From: Methanobrevibacter thaueri
GTDB taxonomy: Archaea > Methanobacteriota > Methanobacteria > Methanobacteriales > Methanobacteriaceae
Direction: 5' to 3'
DNA length: 64,000 bases
Assembly: GCF_003111625.1 (NCBI RefSeq)
Contig: NZ_MZGS01000023.1
Coordinates: 1 to 64,000 of the forward strand
Part shown: one piece after another, positions 45,722 through 55,189 of the stretch
Layout: the number at the start of each line of letters is the position of its first letter
Numbering within the stretch: position 1 is the stretch's first letter
The notes under the pieces: generated by a model
What the model saw: only the letters and a program-made list of their open reading frames with translations
What the model was told of the DNA's origin: nothing
The model's database searches: none
Program-made: the position numbers and the translations under genes

Positions 45722-46009
45722 TTATTCGTCTTCTTCAATTTCGATTTCAACAGTTTCTGCTTCAGCTTCTTCTGCTTCTTCTTCAGCTTCGGTTTCGATT
45801 TCTTTGTTTAGAATTACATATGCACCGATAGTTTGAATATCATCGAAATTGATTTCGAGTTCGTCTCTTGTGAAAATGTTTTTTTGTAAAGTCAAAGCGA
45901 TAGTTTCGATTTTACCGGTTTCGGTGTCAAAATCAACATTATCAACTTTACCAACTACATTTGCGTTTTTATCTAAAACAGTAGATCCAATAAATTCTTT
46001 GATTTGCAT
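45722..46009 (-). CDS. PRC-barrel domain protein with acidic tail
   Basis: A 95-residue protein: PRC-barrel (IKEFIGSTVLDKNANVVGKV, about 3-22) followed by a strongly acidic Glu/Ala tail (about 70-95). Partner of the DUF2098 gene. Function unknown. Confidence 0.85.
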   Translation of the reverse strand: MQIKEFIGSTVLDKNANVVGKVDNVDFDTETGKIETIALTLQKNIFTRDELEINFDDIQTIGAYVILNKEIETEAEEEAEEAEAETVEIEIEEDE

Positions 46010-46117
46010 ATTTTCACCTTTATTTTTTATAAATTGTATTATATATTATATTATAAAACATTAACTATTTAAACAATTCCCATATAACATTAACTATTAA
46101 TTACAGGTGAAAAAATA

Positions 46118-47782
46118 ATGGAAAAAGCATGTCGAATTATCATTGAGGACATCCTAGAGGGAAAAATATCAACAAGGCGCGATCTTGAGGTTGAAAAAAG
46201 GCAGCTGTGCAGGGATTTGAAACTGTCCCGATTCATGAGCAATGCGGACATCTTGGAATATGCAAAGCCCGAGGAAAAGGAGATAGTGTCAGGAATCCTT
46301 AAGAAAAAGCCTACCCGAACAATGTCAGGCGTTGCCATCGTTGCCGTGATGTGCCATCCGCACAAGTGCCCTCACGGAAGATGCTTTTACTGTCCTGAAA
46401 GCGACATCGCCCCACCAAGCTATACTGGTGAGGAGCCTGCAGCACTCAGGGGCAGGATGTATGATTTTCACCCGTATGTCCAGTGCTTCAACCGTCTAAA
46501 GCAGCTCAAAAAGATTGGACACCCTATTGACAAGGTCGAACTGATCATCATGGGAGGAACATTCCCTTCAAGGGACCTGTCCTACCAGCAGTGGTTTGTC
46601 TCACAATGCCTTAAGGCCATGTGCGATTTCGGATTGATAATGGAGAACAAGCCGACAAACTACGACTATAATCTTGACGCTGATGAGATAAGATCATTTG
46701 AGCAAGGCGTGTTGAAGACCTATCCGCCAAACGATTACGTTTTGATTGAAGACGTTCAAAGCGTCAATGAAAACTCAAAGGTCAGATGTGTTGGAATGAC
46801 ATTTGAAACCCGTCCAGACTACTGTAAAAAGGACCACATCAACAGGATGCTTGACTTCGGCGTTACAAGAGTTGAGCTTGGCGTCCAGACATTGTCCGAT
46901 GAGCTTTACGCCAAAATCAAAAGGGGACACACCATTGCGGACGTCGTTGAGGCAAATCAGCTTTTAAGGGATTCTGCAATAAAGGTTGCCATGCACATGA
47001 TGCCCGGACTCTTTTCTGACCAGAAGCAGGACCTGAAGATGTTCAAGCAGCTGTTCAGCGACGACAATTTCAAGCCGGACATGCTCAAGATTTACCCTTG
47101 CCTCGTCACCAAGGGAAGCGAACTCTATGACCTCTGGGCCAAAGGCGAATACGAGCCATACAATGACGATGAGGCAGTTGAGCTCATAACAAAGGTCAAG
47201 GCAATTCTTCCGAAATGGGTCAGGACCATGAGAATACAACGGGATATCCCGTCAACACTCATTGAGGCAGGAGTCAAGAAATCCAACCTTGGGGAGCTTG
47301 TCTACAACAACCTGGAAAAGGAGCACATCAATTGCCAGTGCATCCGCTGCCGTGAAATCGGCCATAAGAAGACATCAAGGGAATATACCCTGGATGATTT
47401 CGAACTGTTCAGCGAAAGCTATACTGCATGCGAGGGGGAAGAACATTTCTTATCCATTGAGGATATTAATGAAGAAAGCATTGCAGGATTCATTAGACTG
47501 CGCCTGCCGTCCAAGAATCATTTCCGAGAGGAAATTGCAGACACAACAGCGCTCATCCGTGAACTGCACGTCTATGGAAACATGATCAAGATTGGCGGGA
47601 AAAATCCTAAAATCGGCCAGCATACCGGATTCGGCGAAAGGCTTCTGAAAGAGGCTGAAGGCATTGCCATTGACAACGGCAAGGAGGAGATGGCCATCAT
47701 CAGCGGAATCGGAACCAGAAACTACTATCGCAAATTCGGCTATGAGAAGGTCGGACCATACATGATGAAGAGATTAATATAA
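46118..47782 (+). CDS. elp3: Elp3, tRNA U34 carboxymethyl transferase
   Basis: A 554-residue Elp3: radical SAM domain with C-x4-C-x2-C in [13 protein letters not shown] (about 84-96), [16 protein letters not shown] and MGGTFPSRD, then a C-terminal GNAT domain (about 440-554: [16 protein letters not shown]). Modifies uridine 34 in tRNA. More G+C-rich than its neighbours, probably from conserved coding. Begins just after AGGTG. Confidence 0.95.
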   Translation: MEKACRIIIEDILEGKISTRRDLEVEKRQLCRDLKLSRFMSNADILEYAKPEEKEIVSGILKKKPTRTMSGVAIVAVMCHPHKCPHGRCFYCPESDIAPPSYTGEEPAALRGRMYDFHPYVQCFNRLKQLKKIGHPIDKVELIIMGGTFPSRDLSYQQWFVSQCLKAMCDFGLIMENKPTNYDYNLDADEIRSFEQGVLKTYPPNDYVLIEDVQSVNENSKVRCVGMTFETRPDYCKKDHINRMLDFGVTRVELGVQTLSDELYAKIKRGHTIADVVEANQLLRDSAIKVAMHMMPGLFSDQKQDLKMFKQLFSDDNFKPDMLKIYPCLVTKGSELYDLWAKGEYEPYNDDEAVELITKVKAILPKWVRTMRIQRDIPSTLIEAGVKKSNLGELVYNNLEKEHINCQCIRCREIGHKKTSREYTLDDFELFSESYTACEGEEHFLSIEDINEESIAGFIRLRLPSKNHFREEIADTTALIRELHVYGNMIKIGGKNPKIGQHTGFGERLLKEAEGIAIDNGKEEMAIISGIGTRNYYRKFGYEKVGPYMMKRLI

Positions 47783-47787
47783 AAATG

Positions 47788-47813
47788 TTTATATAAGATG
47801 TTCGTATATATAC
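47788..47813 (+). promoter_or_regulatory. deoC promoter: TATA box plus GTTCGTATATATAC
   Basis: TTTATATA is followed after 4 bp by GTTCGTATATATAC, whose core GTATATATAC (47804-47813) is a perfect palindrome. The nifB promoter has the same layout. Confidence 0.5.
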
Positions 47814-47838
47814 TAACTAATTGAGAGAGAGTGTTATT

Positions 47839-48570
47839 ATGTACAATATAAAAAATTCAAAAGAATTGGCAAGTCTTATAAACTACACCAATTTAAGCAA
47901 TATGATTACTGAAGGCGAAATGAGGGAATTCCTCGAAAAGGCAAAGGAATTGAACTTCAATTCAGTGGTCATCGCACCGACATACATAGCATTGGCCAAA
48001 GAAATCCTGGCTGACACCGACATCAAGGTCGGAAGTGTTGTCGGATTCCCTTTAGGCTTTGAAGACACAGAAAGCAAAGTTGCAGAAGCCAAGGAACTGA
48101 TTGAGAAAGGAGCAGATGAAGTTGAAGTGGTAATCAACCTAAGCTACCTGAAGGATGAAAGGTATGACCTGCTCGAAAGTGAAATCAGACAGATCAAGGA
48201 AGCCATTGGGGACAGAATCCTTAAGGTAATCATTGAAACCAAAGCCCTTGAAGACTATCAGAAGGCAAACGCCTCAAAGGTTGCTGAAAATGCGGGAGCG
48301 GACTTCGTCAAGACTTCAACAGGATTTATGGCTCCAAACCACATCTTTGAAAACGTCAACGATATCAACATCATTCAAAAGTATGCTCCAAAAATCAAAA
48401 TCGAAATATACGGCGGAATCAACGAGTACAAATTTGCAAACCAGATTCTAACCGGTGGTGCAGACTTAATCGGAAGTGACAACGGTTATGAAATCGTTAA
48501 GAGATACAAGGAACTAAGGGAAAACACTCAAGTAAAACCGAAACCAATTACCTTAACCAAAAAAGACTAG
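47839..48570 (+). CDS. DeoC-like aldolase with altered catalytic residues
   Basis: A 243-residue class I aldolase resembling deoxyribose-phosphate aldolase (VVGFPLG; FVKTSTGFMAP with the Schiff-base Lys). Two key positions differ: the catalytic Asp of the EVD motif is Glu (DEVEVVINL), and the second lysine before the GG motif is Glu (IEIYGGIN). The DHT near the N-terminus is NYT. The ATG at 47839 follows GAGAGTG; a TTG at 47821 is less likely. It may be an unusual DeoC or a relative with another substrate. Confidence 0.75.
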   Translation: MYNIKNSKELASLINYTNLSNMITEGEMREFLEKAKELNFNSVVIAPTYIALAKEILADTDIKVGSVVGFPLGFEDTESKVAEAKELIEKGADEVEVVINLSYLKDERYDLLESEIRQIKEAIGDRILKVIIETKALEDYQKANASKVAENAGADFVKTSTGFMAPNHIFENVNDINIIQKYAPKIKIEIYGGINEYKFANQILTGGADLIGSDNGYEIVKRYKELRENTQVKPKPITLTKKD

Positions 48571-48599
48571 ATTAAAAAAAACCATCACTTTTTAATCTA
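48568..48599 (+). terminator. Terminator hairpin at the deoC stop
   Basis: 11-bp stem TAGATTAAAAA / TTTTTAATCTA with a 10-nt loop that begins at the TAG stop, followed by TTTTT. Confidence 0.6.
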
Positions 48600-48711
48600 T
48601 TTTTGAAACATTCATTTAACCATTAAATTGATGCTTAATAATAGAAACATGATTAGAAAAAAAATAGCTTTCTTAAATATGATTAAAATCAGAAAAAATC
48701 AGAAAATAGAA

Positions 48712-48784
<73 letters not shown>

Positions 48785-48787
48785 ATA

Positions 48788-48859
48788 TGGACCGAACGAG
48801 ATTCGAACTCGTGATCTCCTCCACGTCAAAGAGGAATCATACCCCTAGACCACCGGTCC
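48788..48859 (-). tRNA. tRNA-Val (GAC)
   Basis: A 72-nt cloverleaf: acceptor GGACCGG with TCGGTCC, anticodon loop TTGACGT (anticodon GAC), T-arm ACGAG-TTCGAAT-CTCGT, discriminator A. CCA is not encoded. First gene of a two-tRNA transcript; TATA box at 48891-48898. Confidence 0.9.
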
Positions 48860-48890
48860 TATACAACATATACTACTTAGGTAAAACTAA

Positions 48891-48898
48891 TATATAAA
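48891..48898 (-). promoter_or_regulatory. TATA box of the tRNA-Val/tRNA-Phe unit
   Basis: TTTATATA on the minus strand, 32 bp before the tRNA-Val 5' end. Confidence 0.55.
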
Positions 48899-49028
48899 GT
48901 TTTCTTAATTGTATAGAACAAGTATTGGAAAAGAAAATTAGAAATAAAAATAAAAAAAAATTGACCAAGAAAATGGCCAATAGATTTTTTTATTTAAAGC
49001 TTTTATTGAAAATAACCTATTAACGAAT

Positions 49029-49229
49029 CTATTTGATTGCTAATTTGATATCTTCAGCTTTTACAGTTTTTCTACCAGCGTGGCGTGCGAAATTAACAGC
49101 TTTTTGTGCGATTTCGTCACCTTTTTCTTCTAATGCTTCAGCTAATGCAATTTTTGCATCATCACTAATTCTTTGTGCGCCAGCATTTTTTAAGATACGA
49201 CCGACTGGTGCGATTGGTAATTCACTCAT
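49029..49229 (-). CDS. Archaeal histone
   Basis: A 66-residue histone-fold protein ([20 protein letters not shown] at 3-22; [32 protein letters not shown]) like HMfB. GGAGGTG lies just before the ATG at 49229, and TTTATATA at 49265-49272 is the TATA box. An upstream frame extension to 49472 is not used. Confidence 0.97.
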   Translation of the reverse strand: MSELPIAPVGRILKNAGAQRISDDAKIALAEALEEKGDEIAQKAVNFARHAGRKTVKAEDIKLAIK

Positions 49230-49264
49230 TATTACACCTCCAATTAAAAGATAGTAAACAATAG

Positions 49265-49272
49265 TATATAAA
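49265..49272 (-). promoter_or_regulatory. TATA box of the histone gene
   Basis: TTTATATA, about 40 nt before the start codon, giving a short leader that carries the GGAGG ribosome binding site. Confidence 0.5.
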
Positions 49273-49434
49273 GGTATCGGTAAAAATGCATATAAATCGC
49301 CTATATTATTACCTAGTAACTTATACAATATGCTTTTGAAAATTAAAAAAAAATATACATCATAGAAAAATTTAAAGCATACATACTGACAATAATATGA
49401 AAATAAGAATACTAAGAAAATTAAAAAATTTTCT

Positions 49435-50709
49435 TTACAATAATTCGCTCTTGAGGTAAGTTGCAGTCGCATCGGTTATTTTTACATCAACAAAGGTACC
49501 TAACTCAACATCATCAACAATAACTGGAATATAATTATCTGTTTTTGCAATGAATCCGCCTTTAGAACCCTCTTCGATAACCAAGACATTTTGAATAGAA
49601 CCGACCAGTTCCTTGTTTTCTTCTTCAGTTATTTCTGATTTGATTTTAGATAAAAATTTAGACCTTTTCTTCATGATTGGACGTGGAATCTCGGTCAGTG
49701 AGGATGAAATCGCACCTTTCCTATGCTGATATTTTGACAGGTGTATCAGACTTGGTTTGATCTCATGCAACAATTTTACGGTTTCATCAAAATCCTCATC
49801 GGTTTCAGTTGGATATCCGACAATGATGTCAACCGCCAGAGTTATGCCTGGAATTTCATTTTTGAATTTTGAAAGGATCTCCTTGTATTGGGATATGCTG
49901 TGACCCCTTCTCATCTCCTTCAATACCTTGTCACTTCCACTCTGTACAGGCAAATGAATGAAATTATATACCTTCGGATGTTTCATTGCATCGATTATGT
50001 CATCAACATCATTTAAAATGTTTTTAGGATGCATCATTCCAACACGTACGCGGAAATCTCCTTCTAAATTAGCCACTTCTTTAATTAAATCAGATAGTTT
50101 TTCACCGCTATCTCTTCCATATGCGGCAGTGTCCTGAGCGGTCAGTTGAATCTCACAGGCGCCATCATCAATAGCCTTCTTGGCTTCGCTAACAATGTCA
50201 GCAATAGGATAGCTGTTTAAAGGACCTCTTGCAAAACGGGTGCAGCAGAATGTGCAAGCGCCCAAACATCCTTCACAAATCTGGATAATGTGAACAAGAC
50301 TGTCATCGGTCACTTTAGGAACGCACACCTTGGACTCTTTTGAAAATCCCACCTCACGAATCACGTCCCCACAATAGGTTCCCTCAACGATTTCAGCGGA
50401 TTTGTTCAGTTGATGAGGTCCAATCCATGAACAGTTAGGTCCAATCTTGTCTAACTTCTCGGGATCGATTTCAACCATGCATCCGCCGATTATGATTTTC
50501 TTGTCGGGATATTCCTCCTGGAGCTTTTGGATTCTATAGACAACCTTATTCTCAGTAGGCAACTTAACATAACATGTGTTGACTATGATGACATCGCTTT
50601 CCTCAATGGAATCGACAATGTCCACGTCATTTTCCTGCAACACCCCTGCAATAATCTGTCCATCGGCCTTATTGAAGGTGCATCCATAAGATTCAATATA
50701 AACTTTCAT
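49435..50709 (-). CDS. mtaB: tRNA t6A37 methylthiotransferase (MtaB/CDKAL1-like)
   Basis: A 424-residue radical SAM methylthiotransferase: N-terminal MTTase domain with cysteines ([26 protein letters not shown]), the radical SAM site C-x3-C-x2-C in [17 protein letters not shown], and a C-terminal TRAM domain (from about 365). Makes ms2t6A in tRNA. A GTG at 50718 lies in the ribosome binding site; the ATG at 50709 is the start. Ten bp after the zinc-finger gene. Confidence 0.93.
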   Translation of the reverse strand: MKVYIESYGCTFNKADGQIIAGVLQENDVDIVDSIEESDVIIVNTCYVKLPTENKVVYRIQKLQEEYPDKKIIIGGCMVEIDPEKLDKIGPNCSWIGPHQLNKSAEIVEGTYCGDVIREVGFSKESKVCVPKVTDDSLVHIIQICEGCLGACTFCCTRFARGPLNSYPIADIVSEAKKAIDDGACEIQLTAQDTAAYGRDSGEKLSDLIKEVANLEGDFRVRVGMMHPKNILNDVDDIIDAMKHPKVYNFIHLPVQSGSDKVLKEMRRGHSISQYKEILSKFKNEIPGITLAVDIIVGYPTETDEDFDETVKLLHEIKPSLIHLSKYQHRKGAISSSLTEIPRPIMKKRSKFLSKIKSEITEEENKELVGSIQNVLVIEEGSKGGFIAKTDNYIPVIVDDVELGTFVDVKITDATATYLKSELL

Positions 50710-50719
50710 TAATTTCACT

Positions 50720-51340
50720 CTATGATGTCTTCTTGATTATGTACTTGGTCAAATCGTAATCGTAATTGTTGAACTTGACAGGCTTTGAGTAAACTCTCTT
50801 GATGACTGCCGCCTTGGCAAATCCTGAAGTCAATTTGCGGTCTTGTGTCTTGATGACATGCACCTTGACAACATGCTTGTCGATTTTGACGACATCGCCC
50901 GGAGCGATTTCAAAATCCCTCTCCAAATCCAACTTATATGAATCCACTTCACCATGCAAATCCACTGAAAATCCAATACGGGCAGGAATTTCAACTGATG
51001 AAGCCCAAATAGTTGATATGTCTTCAATTTTTGATTTGTTTACTCTCTTATCACCGACTTCAATGCTGGTAACTTCAACCTGGCCGAATTCGGATAATAA
51101 AACGTCTCCATTAGCCAATTCATCACTTGGGGATAAATCTATTGTGGTCTTATGGGACTTATCCTGTTCTGAAATGATCAGTCTGTAAGGTTGAGGTTTC
51201 TTAAGAGAGATTGCATCCTTGAATACGTGACCGCACTCCTCACATTTGAGCAGATACTCCTCTGTCAGTTTCTTTTTTGATGATTTTTGCTTTGCGTTTA
51301 AAATTTCAATTTCATCAGAACCACAAATAGGACATTCCAT
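50720..51340 (-). CDS. HVO_0476-family zinc finger protein
   Basis: A 206-residue protein: N-terminal Zn ribbon CPICGSDE...CEECGHVF (3-37), then a beta-rich domain (NGDVLLSEFGQVEVTSIEVG; GDVVKIDKHVVKVHVIKT). The archaeal family resembles nucleic-acid or transcription-associated proteins; no function is proven. It sits between hacB (2 bp) and mtaB (10 bp). Confidence 0.82.
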   Translation of the reverse strand: MECPICGSDEIEILNAKQKSSKKKLTEEYLLKCEECGHVFKDAISLKKPQPYRLIISEQDKSHKTTIDLSPSDELANGDVLLSEFGQVEVTSIEVGDKRVNKSKIEDISTIWASSVEIPARIGFSVDLHGEVDSYKLDLERDFEIAPGDVVKIDKHVVKVHVIKTQDRKLTSGFAKAAVIKRVYSKPVKFNNYDYDLTKYIIKKTS

Positions 51341-51342
51341 TC

Positions 51343-51837
51343 TTATGCCTCCAAATCAGAATCATTTAGATAATGGTTTACTAAACCGCCATCTTCCAAA
51401 ATGCTTAACATGAACTCCTTGAACGGTTCAAATGTTTTTGTCTCGCCGGTTGTCTCGTTGACCAATGTCCCTTTTGACAGGTCAATGCTTATGATGTCTC
51501 CGTCCTTTGCCTCGATGTCGGAGACTATTACTGGCAAACCGATGTTGATGGCATTCCTATAAAATATTCTTGCAAATGACTTGGCCACGATTGCGCTGAC
51601 TCCTGCTGTCTTGATTGCCACAGGAGCCTGTTCCCTTGATGAGCCACATCCGAAATTCTCATCGGCGACTATTATGTCCCCTGATTTGACGTTTTTTGTA
51701 AAGTCGGGCCTTTCACCCTCCAGGACATGGTCCGCCAAATCCTGCGGATTGAATGTTCTTAAATATCTTCCGGGGATAATTACGTCAGTGTCGATGTTTT
51801 CCCCAAAAGTCCATGTTTTTCCTTTAATAATTTCCAT
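51343..51837 (-). CDS. hacB: Homoaconitase/isopropylmalate isomerase small subunit (YLRT type)
   Basis: A 164-residue swivelling-domain subunit: NIDTDVIIPGRYLRT (about 15-29), ENFGCGSSREQAPVAI, and RIFYRNAINIGLPV. The YLRT loop is the version reported for methanogen homoaconitase small subunits, whereas isopropylmalate isomerases have YLVY/YLVM. It would serve the 2-oxosuberate branch of coenzyme B synthesis. Start taken at the ATG after GTGAT, not the upstream one at 51861. Confidence 0.85.
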   Translation of the reverse strand: MEIIKGKTWTFGENIDTDVIIPGRYLRTFNPQDLADHVLEGERPDFTKNVKSGDIIVADENFGCGSSREQAPVAIKTAGVSAIVAKSFARIFYRNAINIGLPVIVSDIEAKDGDIISIDLSKGTLVNETTGETKTFEPFKEFMLSILEDGGLVNHYLNDSDLEA

Positions 51838-51933
51838 TAATATCACTGTAAAATTAATCAATAAAAAAACGAAGTATTCGGGAAGACCCGAATACAGAAT
51901 AAGTTTCAGGTGATTTTTGTTTTATTTATCTAA

Positions 51934-53427
51934 TTATAACGGTCTGGAAAATTCTTTTTCCACACTTTCACGATACATTGAATTCATTGTACAGAACGGG
52001 ATGATTCTTCCATCCGGTGTTGCATAATGAATAACACATTTTTTAACACGGTCCTCGTCAAAGTTGAACGGATCCATGAAGTGCATACAGGAGATAAGCA
52101 TTGCATCTTTGGAAAAGTCTCCTAAAGCCTCATAGTCCCCTTTGGCGAATACGTTAAGTAAGATTTTGGTAATGTCCAAATCTTTAGGAGATCTGCTTGG
52201 ATGAACCATTTTAGGAAGGTTTCCGGTCAATCCTGCAAGAACCCTTTTACGTGATCCGAATTTTCCTTTCTTAAGTTTTTCGTTGTATTCTTTCAGCTTG
52301 TTGAACAGGTCCTCAACATCAATGAAATCTGTGATTGGAATCAGTTTGTCCTTTCCATCGCCTTCGGTTTTTTCTCTGAATACGTAGGTAGCGATTCCAC
52401 AGTGCTCATGACAGTTTAAGGTAACTTTTGCTGACTCTTCTCCGTCCAATAGGGATATGAACTCAGCAATCGGTTCAACTGAAGATGGTGGGTAAAATGC
52501 GCTGGTTGGCACTTGACCATCAGTTTCCTCTTCAATAATGTTGACAAAGTCCGGAATGGTAATCCTTTGCTCTTCCACATGGTCAGATGGAGTTCTTCCG
52601 GAGAATGAAACAGGTTGGAAGTTAACACCATAGATGATGTCATTATTGTCAAATGCGAACTTGATGATTTCCCCAACTTGGTGGTCGTTGACTCCTTTTA
52701 CGAGTGTTGGCACAAGCACTACTCCTAATCCAGCTTTCCTACAGTTTTCAATTGCCTGAAGTTTGTCCGGGAGTAGGTTTCTGCCTTTGTTTTCAATATA
52801 AGGTTCAGGAGTTACACCTTCAAAGGAAAGATAGACTGTATTTAATCCAGCTGCTTTTAAATCAGCTGCTAAATTTTCCCTTTTAGCCAATCTTAAACCG
52901 TTGGTTGCTATTTGAACGTGAGTGAAACCTTCCTCCTTAGCCATTTCAATGAGTTCAACTATGTCTTTTCTTACAGTTGGCTCTCCACCTGCATATTGGA
53001 TAGCAGGACATGGATGAGGCTTTAAGTTCCTCAAATTCCTAAGCATCTGTCTGATTTCCTCTTGGCTAGGCTCATACAAGTATCCAACGGCAGCAGCATT
53101 TGCAAAGCACACTGGACATTTCAAGTTACACCTGTTTGTTACGTCAATCAAACCCAATACGGTTGAAGTTTCATGTTTTGAACATAATCCACAGTTACTT
53201 GGACAAGGCAGGTTATAGTCCACACTAGGATTGTCAACATGAGTTACTGTTGGAATGAAATCTTCCATTCTATTATATAATTCCTCATCACTCCAGTAGG
53301 TGTTTATAAACTCTCCATGGTCTTCACAAGCCTTTTTGATCAGGATTTTGCCGTCCTCGTCATAGACTTCGGCCTCAAGAGTCTTTCCACACTCTGGACA
53401 TAAACTTTTAGTACTTTTAATTTTCAA
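51934..53427 (-). CDS. tes: Radical SAM tetraether lipid synthase (Tes type)
   Basis: A 497-residue radical SAM protein related to MJ0619 and the GDGT/MA synthase Tes, which joins two archaeol tails to make tetraether lipids. Several Fe-S modules: CPECGKTL with CEDHGEF, CPSNCGLCSKHE, the AdoMet cluster C-x3-C-x2-C in RCNLKCPVCFANA, and C-terminal cysteines (CHEHCGIA; CMHFMDPF; PFCTMNS). The start is TTG, 4 nt after AGGTGA. Older annotations call it a pterin methyltransferase. Divergent from carS. Confidence 0.88.
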   Translation of the reverse strand: MKIKSTKSLCPECGKTLEAEVYDEDGKILIKKACEDHGEFINTYWSDEELYNRMEDFIPTVTHVDNPSVDYNLPCPSNCGLCSKHETSTVLGLIDVTNRCNLKCPVCFANAAAVGYLYEPSQEEIRQMLRNLRNLKPHPCPAIQYAGGEPTVRKDIVELIEMAKEEGFTHVQIATNGLRLAKRENLAADLKAAGLNTVYLSFEGVTPEPYIENKGRNLLPDKLQAIENCRKAGLGVVLVPTLVKGVNDHQVGEIIKFAFDNNDIIYGVNFQPVSFSGRTPSDHVEEQRITIPDFVNIIEEETDGQVPTSAFYPPSSVEPIAEFISLLDGEESAKVTLNCHEHCGIATYVFREKTEGDGKDKLIPITDFIDVEDLFNKLKEYNEKLKKGKFGSRKRVLAGLTGNLPKMVHPSRSPKDLDITKILLNVFAKGDYEALGDFSKDAMLISCMHFMDPFNFDEDRVKKCVIHYATPDGRIIPFCTMNSMYRESVEKEFSRPL

Positions 53428-53567
53428 AAAATCACCTTCACTAACAATATTGCATCATTAGTACACTTACATAATATAAATATATATAAATCAATAACAT
53501 ATTTAAACTTAATTAATATATAGTAGTTTAAACAAAATTAAAGTAAAGTCAATTGGAGAATTAGTTA

Positions 53568-54128
53568 ATGGATGTACAAATAATTTTACTTGGTTGTTTG
53601 ACAACCCTTTATTTTATCCTTCCTGCATACTTTTCAAATGGAGGGGCCCTTGCCTTTGGAGGAGGAACTCCCGTCGATTTTGGAAAAAGCGACAGTAATG
53701 GAGTTCGTTGGATAGGTGACGGAGTTACCTGGAGAGGCCTTTTTGCCGGGACAATAATAGGAATAATTACCGGAGTCATTCAAGGATATCTTGCTCCGTT
53801 CATATTACCTCAAATCGGGTCTAATCTGATTACTCCAATTGTAACAAGCGTTAGCAACGGAATTTTAATTGGCTTTTTGCTTGGTTTTGGTGCCCTGTTA
53901 GGTGACGCATTGGGCAGTTTCATTAAAAGAAGACTTGGAATTGGAAGAGGAAAGCCTGCACCAATCCTAGACCAGCTAGATTTCCTGATTGTGGCATTGA
54001 TTTTAGTTTCACCGGTTGTTGAACTGAACCTGTTTTTTATCATAATAGCCATTGTCTTAACATTGGTCATACATTTAGTGGCTAATGGTGGAGCTTATCT
54101 GCTCGGTTTAAAAGATGTCTGGTACTAA
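53568..54128 (+). CDS. carS: CDP-archaeol synthase
   Basis: A 186-residue polytopic membrane enzyme (about five hydrophobic segments) that makes CDP-archaeol from CTP and unsaturated archaetidic acid. PVDFGKSDSNGVRWIGDGVT (about 36-55) and LGDALGSFIKRRLGIGRG with KPAPILDQLDFL match CarS. It is divergent from tes with a shared AT-rich promoter (53428-53567) containing TATATAAAT repeats. Confidence 0.94.
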   Translation: MDVQIILLGCLTTLYFILPAYFSNGGALAFGGGTPVDFGKSDSNGVRWIGDGVTWRGLFAGTIIGIITGVIQGYLAPFILPQIGSNLITPIVTSVSNGILIGFLLGFGALLGDALGSFIKRRLGIGRGKPAPILDQLDFLIVALILVSPVVELNLFFIIIAIVLTLVIHLVANGGAYLLGLKDVWY

Positions 54129-54147
54129 TTTTAAAAAAAAAGAATGT

Positions 54148-54167
54148 TTAAGAGGTTGAACTCTTAA
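54148..54167. terminator. Hairpin between carS and mfnF
   Basis: TTAAGAG-6-CTCTTAA after an A-run, between convergent genes; the right arm includes the mfnF stop. Confidence 0.45.
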
Positions 54168-55186
54168 CTTAAATATTTCTCCATCATCACTGCAGTTCCT
54201 ATTGCAGGAGCGACAGTACACTCGTCATCGCTTAGGATATCTCCCATGGATTTGACTTCAAGACCCAAAAGCTCGGCTGCAGGCCTGTCCAGAATGTCCT
54301 TTCCAAGGCCAGTGGTGACTATCAGATCAAGGTTTTGGGTTTCATGAACCTGCTTTAAGCCATCTGCAATCTGTTCCACCTGCTTTTGATGGATGAAATC
54401 AGCCATCTCAACGATGTCTTCCATTGAAAGCATTTCCAGATCTGCACATACGACCCTTGCGATTCTTCTGGCACAGTCCATTTTGGACTTTCCCTCACCG
54501 TCGAATGTGTCGCAAATGTAATCTTTCTCAGTGATTAGGTCCAATACCATATAGACGTCTGCGGTTTGTGCAAACAATTCGCTGGCCACACGATATTCCT
54601 TTCCGTTTAACTCAACCTTGTCAAGGAAGCTTGCAAGATTTGTTCTCAATGTTCCAGTGTAGACCAGTTCGCCTGTTGCGGACCTGTCGAAATCGGATTT
54701 GCCTATAGCGCATTCCTTTGCATCCCTGATTGGGATGATGTCGGTTGTTGTGCTTCCTGTGTCGATGAATATGCAGTTGTCGGAAATCAATGTTGCGATT
54801 TGTGCTGTTGCAATCCAGTTGGCTGCTGCCGCCTTAAGTGGAGTTTTTTCTATTTCATCCTTTGAAAGCATGCCGTCCACACCCACATAAGCTATTGGGC
54901 AAGTGAAAGTTTCCTCACATTTCCTGACGACATCAAGAACCCCCTCCTTTTTAGTGTCGTATGCATCAACAAGTTCTGCGGTCATTGAAATGCCTACGGC
55001 ATCAATTTCTGAAACCGGACATATTTTTTCAATCAATTCAATCAGAACATGAGATAAATCATCGTTATTGCTCCACATTGGAAGGTATTCGAAATCAACT
55101 TCAATGTTTTTTATTTCACCGTTTTCAAAGTCAATTATCGCTAAATCGGTATTTGCTCCTCCAATGTCAAATCCTGCTATCTTCAT
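54164..55186 (-). CDS. mfnF: MfnF, methanofuran biosynthesis condensing enzyme
   Basis: A 340-residue protein of the ASKHA/hydantoinase-like fold: FDIGGANTDLAII (5-17), IFIDTGSTTTDIIPI (about 139-153) and VTTGLGKD. In methanogens the homologue MJ1427 (MfnF) couples the aminomethylfuran unit to gamma-glutamyltyramine in methanofuran synthesis. Its neighbour upstream is the ATP-grasp gene identified as mfnD, which supports the assignment. 3 bp apart. Confidence 0.9.
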   Translation of the reverse strand: MKIAGFDIGGANTDLAIIDFENGEIKNIEVDFEYLPMWSNNDDLSHVLIELIEKICPVSEIDAVGISMTAELVDAYDTKKEGVLDVVRKCEETFTCPIAYVGVDGMLSKDEIEKTPLKAAAANWIATAQIATLISDNCIFIDTGSTTTDIIPIRDAKECAIGKSDFDRSATGELVYTGTLRTNLASFLDKVELNGKEYRVASELFAQTADVYMVLDLITEKDYICDTFDGEGKSKMDCARRIARVVCADLEMLSMEDIVEMADFIHQKQVEQIADGLKQVHETQNLDLIVTTGLGKDILDRPAAELLGLEVKSMGDILSDDECTVAPAIGTAVMMEKYLS

Positions 55187-55189
55187 AAA

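Noticed and set aside
49230-49472. 81-residue N-terminal extension of the histone frame
   Set aside because: Histones of this family are 65-70 residues, and GGAGGTG and a TATA box mark the ATG at 49229. The extension also overlaps mtaB.
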